DNA of 64,000 bases from Linum tenue (lineage: Eukaryota; Streptophyta; Magnoliopsida; Malpighiales; Linaceae), in contig CAMGYJ010000008.1 of NCBI GenBank assembly GCA_946122785.1, positions 10,565,475 through 10,629,474 of the forward strand, read 5' to 3'. Positions within the stretch are counted from its first letter, which is position 1; each line of letters opens with the position of its first letter. The position numbers were made by a program, and so were the translations under genes. Below, in pieces: positions 57,914 through 64,000 of this stretch. The notes beneath the pieces were generated by a model that did no database searches, was not told the origin of the DNA, and saw only the letters and a program-made list of their open reading frames with translations.

Positions 57914-59937
57914 CTGAATCGGAACAGAGATCGTCGTCAATATGGGAACTTCTAATTTCCGATCGCCGGCTAGCTCCGAGATTGAGCGGTGGCAGGAGGA
58001 GGAGAATGACGATCTAAAAGAAAGAGGATTCGTTTCGTGACCAAAAAGCCGCGGCGTGTGCTGAGCGAAGAGATGTCAGTCGGTTGCTTGCCTGCAGAGT
58101 AAGCTAGAATGGCCTAGACCTAGAGGCTAGTGGCTTCAGTTTTGCGGTTCTATTTAATTATCTAATTTAGTCCCTCTTCTCCTTTTAATTATCTAATTTA
58201 GTCATTGGACTAACCGGGACTTATCAATTTGAACCCTCAACTTTTGTCTAGATGGAATTCCTACATAGAACAAAAGATTGGTACGTTGTGATTGTATGCA
58301 ATGCCTATATTCCTCAAATACATAATTTATAATTTTAAATAATAAATGAGTATATAATTATACACATATACATATACAAGCGCGAGTTGACTAATAGTAT
58401 AAGTTAATTCATGCCTTGTGTCTCCGGCATTCAAGTTCGGATTTTATCCAGACTCGCTTTATATCTCTCATTTGTGTTGAATGTGTACATGTTCTGATAG
58501 ATTCTCAATAAATACCCATTAGTAAAAATCTATGAATACAGTTAAAATACACCAAAAAATATTTTTCTACAATTCATTTTTTTATAATGGTGATTCAGTA
58601 TTATTAATTAACCAGGATAAAATTTTAGGGAAAAAAAAAAGAGGATAGATGCTATAAACATAGCATCAACCGAAACGGAGTGCATACAAAATTAGAGAAA
58701 CAAATACAAGGAAAAAGGGTGATGTGCAAAGGTCATAAGATCTGCATCCAACAAGTTTGGGTGGGGATTTCATGATTAAGAAGGGTCGTTGATCAAGTGA
58801 CTATGTCTCTTCCAACCGTTAGATCAAGTTTTATAGATCCAAAGGTAAAATTGAGAGTATTTTTGTGATTATGAAAATCATTTAAATTTCTATTTTTTAT
58901 TTATGTCTCCTTTTCTCTCCTTCTCACTTTTCTATTTCATTTTTTTCATTAACAAAGAAGAAGACAATTTTAATGGATACTTCTAAATATTTTCTAACAA
59001 GTATGCAATATTTAGAAACCCTTCAAAATAAAAGTTGAATCTTTATAAAAAAAAATAAACTAGAAATATATAATGTACAAACAAGATAGCAAAAGCACAA
59101 GAAGCAATACTACATGGTTTATAAATGACTAGTTTTGTAAAAATATCTGAATTGCTTCATCGTAACGATCTCTAAAGGCATTATAGATCTAGAATAAACT
59201 TAGAATAGAGGACAATGACTTGCCACGTACAAGTAAGTTTTAAGGATCATTGACTTCAAATTGCATGACGACTGACATATTTTGATTTCGCTACCTACCA
59301 CTAGGCATGGCATGTAATGTATTGTCATGGTTTGGAGAAAGTACATGTAGTAGGTTAATTTTTAATTCATTCTATATTAGTTTATGAATTAGAGGAATAT
59401 TAGTTGATTTTGTTAGCGTATAACATTTTATATTCTATAAAAAATATTTATATTAGGGAAAAAAATCAAGATGTTCTCACATGGAGACCATCCCATGATA
59501 TGTATTTTCATACTCAATTTTTCCAATCAAATCTCCATGGTCAAGAACTTAAAACTTTATTTCCATTAAAATAAACATCTGCTTCTATATGATACGAAAA
59601 TCATTTCAATACTAATCGATAAATCTTTTGGCAATACGATCGTGTTGAAATTACCTCATATCGTGGAAGTCTCCTTCACATAACTTCCGTTAGTGCTTTC
59701 TGATCAAACATGTATGAACAAACTCCGAGGTCAACTAAAGCATTCAGCCAAGAGCCCAAGACGCGCCATCGGAATGCATCCCATTTGTCAAATGGCAGAC
59801 TGTTGACCAATCAACATTTGCTTTCACGAACAGCAAGCAATCATCCATCCATCGCGGCTTGAAGCACATTCCCGGAAAATAGATGAACATAGCAAAAGCC
59901 AAAAACCAACGTTTCCCAGCAAACAAAAGCCCAAAAA
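57914..59937. other. Intergenic region between the divergent rhomboid and receptor-kinase genes
   Basis: The left 150 bp are GC-richer and probably hold the rhomboid promoter and 5' UTR. A copy of the dispersed repeat phrase (TTTAGTC..., CAATTTGAACCCTCAACTTT) lies near 58160-58250. The remainder is AT-rich without genes. Confidence 0.45.
59729..59808. promoter_or_regulatory. Two W-box motifs upstream of the receptor kinase
   Basis: GGTCAA (59729-59734, inverse of TTGACC) and TTGACC (59803-59808) are WRKY-binding W-box cores 130-210 bp before the start codon. Such boxes are common in defence-responsive promoters; short motifs like these can occur by chance. Confidence 0.35.
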
Positions 59938-62900
59938 ATGGCAGAAGAAATTGATGAAACAACCTCCAACAGGAGGACCCAACAACCTCTGCCGCTTCAG
60001 CTTCTTCCTATTCTTATCCTCTACTCCCTTCTTCTCCTCACTTCACCACTCCCGGCAGCTTCCGACTCCGCATCCGAAGCCGCCGCTCTCCTCCGATGGG
60101 CTTCCACCCTTAACGACCTCCGCCAATCCAACATCTCCACCTGGCCGGTCAACGCCACCCGCGCCGCCGCCACCCCCTGCCGCTTCGTCAGAGTCTCCTG
60201 CACCGCCGCCGGGAGCGTGCTTCGGCTGAATCTCACCAACTCCGGCCTGAATGGTACGCTGGAAGACTTCCCCTTTTCCTCGCTCCCCAGCCTCTCCTAC
60301 TTCGAGCTGAGCATAAACCAGCTCTACGGCATCATCCCACCCGCAATCGGCCAGCTCGCCAACCTCATCTACTTCGACGTGTCCCTCAACCAGCTCTCCG
60401 GCGTCATCCCGCCGGAAATCGGCCTCCTCAGAAAGCTGGAAACCCTCCACATCATTGACAACCAGCTGAACGGCTCGATTCCCAACGAGATCGGCCAGCT
60501 GGAGTCCTTGACCGAGCTCGCCCTCTACACCAACTATCTCGAAGGCCCGCTTCCTTCTTCAATAGGGAACTTGACCAGATTGGAGCGCTTGTACCTCTAC
60601 GACAATGCAATCTCCGGTCCAATTCCCCCGGAAATCGGTAACTTGACCGAACTCACCGAGTTTTTCATCGACACCAACCAGTTATCCGGTCCAATTCCGG
60701 CAAGTTTCGGGAAATTGACCAACTTGACTACTCTCTACATGTTCATGAATTCACTCTCCGGCCGAATTCCTGACGAAATCGGGAACCTCAGGTCGCTCCA
60801 GTTCCTCAGCCTCCATACAAACAACCTCTCCGGTCCAATTCCTCCGTCGATTGGCCGGCTGACATCCCTGGTCCAGCTCCATCTCTACGGGAACCAGCTC
60901 TCCGGCGGGATTCCACCAGAGCTGGGGAACTTGGAGTCCATTGTAGATCTGGAGGTGAGCGAGAATCGACTCACGGGCCCTGTTCCTGCTTCAATTGGAA
61001 ATTTGAGCACATTGGAAATCTTGTATCTTCGTGTGAACCGTCTCTCTGGTTCAATCCCTAAGGAGATAGCGAACCTCACCAAGCTCACGGTTCTCCAGCT
61101 AGACAGCAACAATTTCTCCGGCGTTCTACCTGAGAACCTCTGCGGAGGTCAGCAATCGCTGATCAATTTCACCGCCAATGCCAACAACTTCTCCGGCCCT
61201 GTTCCTAGAAGCTTCAGGACCTGCCCGACCTTCGTCCGGGTTCGTCTGGAAGATAATCAGTTCACCGGGAATATTTCTGATGACTTCGGGGTCTACCCAG
61301 ATTTGCAGTACATTGATCTCAGCCGGAATAACTTCTACGGTGAGATATCATCCAACTGGGGATCGTGCCCCAATTTGGCTACACTTCTGATTTCTGAGAA
61401 CAACATCAGGGGTGAGATTCCGCCGGAGATTGGTAACGTTTCTCGGCTGCAGGGGCTTAATCTTTCTTCCAATCAATTGGTTGGTCAACTTCCCATAGAG
61501 CTTGGAAAGCTGAGTTCTTTAGTCAGGCTAGCACTCTACGGCAATCAACTCTCAGGGCCTATCCCTCCAGAGTTGAGATCATTTACTGAGCTGGAGCTGC
61601 TCGATTTGTCTTCTAACAGGTTCAACCAGTCAATTCCGGCTAGCATAGGCGAATTTTCTCAGCTGAACTACTTGAATCTCAGCAACAACCAGTTCGGGGA
61701 AAGCATTCCAGATCAACTGGGCAATCTGATTCATCTGTCAAATCTCGATCTCAGCCGGAACTCGCTCACCGGCCCAATCCCATCGAGGCTGAGCTCCTTG
61801 GGAAGCTTGGAGTTCCTGAACCTGTCAAGGAATAGCCTTTCTGGGTCAATTCCAAATGGGTTAGCACAAATCCCCTTGCGCGCCGTTGACATTTCCTATA
61901 ACAGATTGCAGGGTCCTCTTCCAAACAGTAGAAGCTTCCAAAACGCTTCGATTGAAGATGTACAGGGCAACAGTGGCTTGTGTGGAAGTATTGAGGGTCT
62001 ACAGCGGTGCAATCCTTCTTCTACTCCAGGAACCGGTTCATCGAGAAAAAAGAGCCGTATGTTCTTGTTCTTGGTCATTTTCCTGCCTGTCTTGGCCGTG
62101 GTTGTTGTGCTATTAGCTTTGGGAATGCTCTGCATTCACCGGAATGGCAGGGGAGAGGCAGAAACACAACCACTACAGCAGCAGCAGGAAGAGGACATCT
62201 TGATCACCCCTGGGTTCGATGGGAAGATCATGTACTCTGAAATCGTGAAAGCAACCGAGACCTTTGATTCCAGGTACTGCATTGGGAAGGGAGGTTATGG
62301 TACGGTGTACAAGGCCAGGCTGCCATCCGGAATCAACGTGGCAGTGAAGAAGCTCCACGGTTTCCACGACAGCAATGGGGCGCTTCAGAGGGAGTTCCTG
62401 AGCGAGATCAAAGTGTTGACCGAGGTAAGGCACCGGAACATTGTGAAACTCTATGGTTTCTGTTCTCACTCTAGACACTCCTTCTTGGTGTACGAGTACC
62501 TGGAGAGAGGGAGCTTAGCTTCAGTTCTGAGCCACGATGGGGAAGCCGTGGAGTTGGATTGGTGGAAGAGGGTCAACATTGTGAGAGGAGTGGCTCATGC
62601 CTTGTCTTACTTGCACCACGATTGCACCATACCCATCGTTCATCGAGATATAACCAGCAATAACGTGCTGTTGGATACCGATTACGAAGTCCGAGTTTCG
62701 GATTTTGGGACTGCAAAGCTTCTCAACACTGATACCTCCCATTGGACTGCACAGGCTGGCACCCGTGGATATCTTGCTCCAGGTACCTTCAGTTAAAACC
62801 CAATTTCTCATCCTTTTTTGCTTTTGTTTTCAGTAGTATTGTAGATGAGCTTCAACTCTCATTTTTTTGTGGCAGAGCTGGCGTATACAATGAGGGTGAC

Positions 62901-63201
62901 GGAGAAATGCGATGTGTATAGCTTCGGAGTGTTGGCACTGGAAGTGATCAAAGGGAACCATCCTGGGGAAACCGTGCTATCGTTCGCCTCCTCCTCTTTG
63001 ACAGACATAGCATTGCCGTTGGATGATCTGCTAGACCAGCGTCTCTCTCCTCCTTCAGCTCTAATCAAGCAAGACTTGGAGAACGTCTTGAGGGTCGCTG
63101 CAGCATGTTTGAACACCAATCCGCAGGCTAGGCCAGAGATGAGATTGGTTTCTCAGATGTTGTCAACTGATCAAATTGGTGTCCCATTGGTAGCAGTCTA
63201 A
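59938..63201 (+). CDS. LRR receptor-like kinase, MIK2-like (subfamily XII), 1056 aa
   Basis: Plasma-membrane receptor kinase; MIK2 relatives perceive secreted peptides and act in immunity and pollen-tube guidance. Exons 59938-62782 and 62876-63201 join within GYLAPE. Order: signal peptide (hydrophobic core about residues 20-38), N-terminal cap, about two dozen leucine-rich repeats of the LxxLxxLxLxxNxLxGxIPxxIGNL type with many N-glycosylation sites, a juxtamembrane Cys pair, transmembrane span about 707-731, and a Ser/Thr kinase. The glycine loop is GKGGYGTV (about 782), the catalytic Lys lies in VAVKKL, HRD near 902-904 (an RD kinase) and DFG near 922-924. The cap reads CRFVRVSC, lacking the usual Trp-x-Gly-Val core. 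The kinase C-lobe ends ARPEMRLVSQML. Appears intact. The single intron position matches this subfamily. Confidence 0.94.
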
Positions 63202-63759
63202 CTGGCCTGTTGTCTGTCAATCAGTGTAATATTTACTTGTATGCGAGTAATCCATACGAAAGAGTGACATATCCATTTTCTTCCTCGTGTTACACGATCG
63301 GCATAGTCATTTTTCCACTTGAGTGTGAATTGGCAAAACCTATTCAAATGTTTCGGGTCTCTGGAATTGCCTTCTTTATCCCTTTTCTTTCTCTCCTCTG
63401 ATCCTTTTGTCTTTTTGCAAAGAGAAGAAGACTTCGACAGACGCAGGAATTGATCGCAATTGTGGGCTCATTGTTGGTCCCGACAAAAAGAACCAGCCGA
63501 ACTAGCAGATGAAAGAAAACAAAGAAAAGCTGCATTATATTCTATATTAGGCAAAGTACTAGAAATATGTGTGTATACACTACAAAACGTTACCTAAGAT
63601 CGGAATGGAGCTCCCAGATAATCGCAAACTTACAGCAATCTTCACCAGGAACATAAAACACACTGATGAACAGTGAAGTTCCGAATCCCCAAGAACAAGT
63701 ACAGAGATGGGAGATGCCATACACTTAGCATTACCGTTATTCCCCGATACGTTGACTGT
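63202..63759. other. 3' flanks of two convergent genes
   Basis: Probable 3' UTR of the receptor kinase on the left, and of the minus-strand gene ending at 63760 on the right. No coding signal. Confidence 0.45.
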
Positions 63760-63846
63760 TCAGGCGGTAGACATTGCTTTATAACCTTCCTTCTCGAGAA
63801 CACTTACAATGTTAGTATCCCCAGTCTTTATGATTCTTCCATCCTC
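63760..63846 (-). CDS. Last exon of a SufC/ABCI6-like Fe-S assembly ATPase (partial)
   Basis: On the minus strand an acceptor TTCGTAG at 63847-63853 is followed by a 28-codon open exon, EDGRIIKTGDTNIVSVLEKE then GYKAMSTA and a stop. The GRI(I/V)KTGD...LEKEGY pattern is the C-terminal end of SufC-type ABC ATPases, which power plastid iron-sulfur cluster assembly. The rest of the gene would lie beyond the right edge, so this rests on 28 residues. Other ABC-type C-termini are possible. The remaining 150 bp to the edge look like intron. Confidence 0.5.
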   Translation of the reverse strand, partial: EDGRIIKTGDTNIVSVLEKEGYKAMSTA

Positions 63847-64000
63847 CTACGAATACGTACCAAGCACACATTAGCTAACATTAAGATGATTCACAAAGTT
63901 AACAGAAGCATAGAAGACATCAACATGAGGAAGAAACTAATCCATAGGATGCAGGTGATGCTGTAAGAAAGACGGTCATTTTAACAAAATTATGTTAACG

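Noticed and set aside
63673..63966. Plus-strand 97-codon frame at the right edge
   Set aside because: It overlaps the minus-strand exon with SufC-like residues and good splice signals, and has no recognisable motif.

Overview
This window is nuclear DNA of a flowering plant, very probably a eudicot. The evidence is split genes with short GT-AG introns, AT-rich intergenic DNA, and plant-specific genes and repeats: a MIK2-like receptor kinase, a chloroplast Mfd-type helicase, an RBL14-type rhomboid with a RanBP2 finger, a plant mobile domain, a Cassandra element with 5S-like LTRs, and plant L1-type LINEs. I could not name the species.

Layout. 0-6 kb: little recognisable gene content, then a Mutator-like element whose right target-site copy was itself hit by a 2.7 kb LINE. 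6-15 kb: two members (A, B; + strand) of a four-member family with ankyrin-like helices, separated by a foldback element carrying a 268-bp GA tract, then pseudogene debris. 15-22 kb: a 13-exon Mfd/TRCF-type helicase gene (-), intact apart from two +1 frameshifts. 22-35 kb: a transposon-rich zone holding a hAT-type element with perfect 8-bp target-site duplication, a complete Cassandra TRIM inside a long-TIR element, a MULE remnant with a plant mobile domain, and a short LINE tail. 35-39 kb: family member C (+), then a rhomboid pseudogene and a decayed hAT transposase end. 40.4-48.6 kb: a probable non-coding locus with a striking promoter, tandemly duplicated, holding 11 related units that can fold into hairpins. 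48.8-49.5 kb: another hAT-type element. 51.7-55 kb: family member D (-). 56.7-57.9 kb: an intact rhomboid gene (-). 59.9-63.2 kb: a receptor kinase (+). At the right edge lies the last exon of a SufC/ABCI6-like gene (-).

The four family genes encode about 690-790 residues each and are all open after splicing. A and C start with a C2H2 zinc finger; B and D lack it and keep extra introns. Rhomboid fragments lie beside B and C and the intact rhomboid lies beside D, so the family gene and the rhomboid seem to have been duplicated as one block. Their function is unknown.

The best candidate for something undescribed is the hairpin array at 41.2-45 kb, where paired positions change together between units. 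Next is the C2H2/ankyrin-like family with its unusual exon history.
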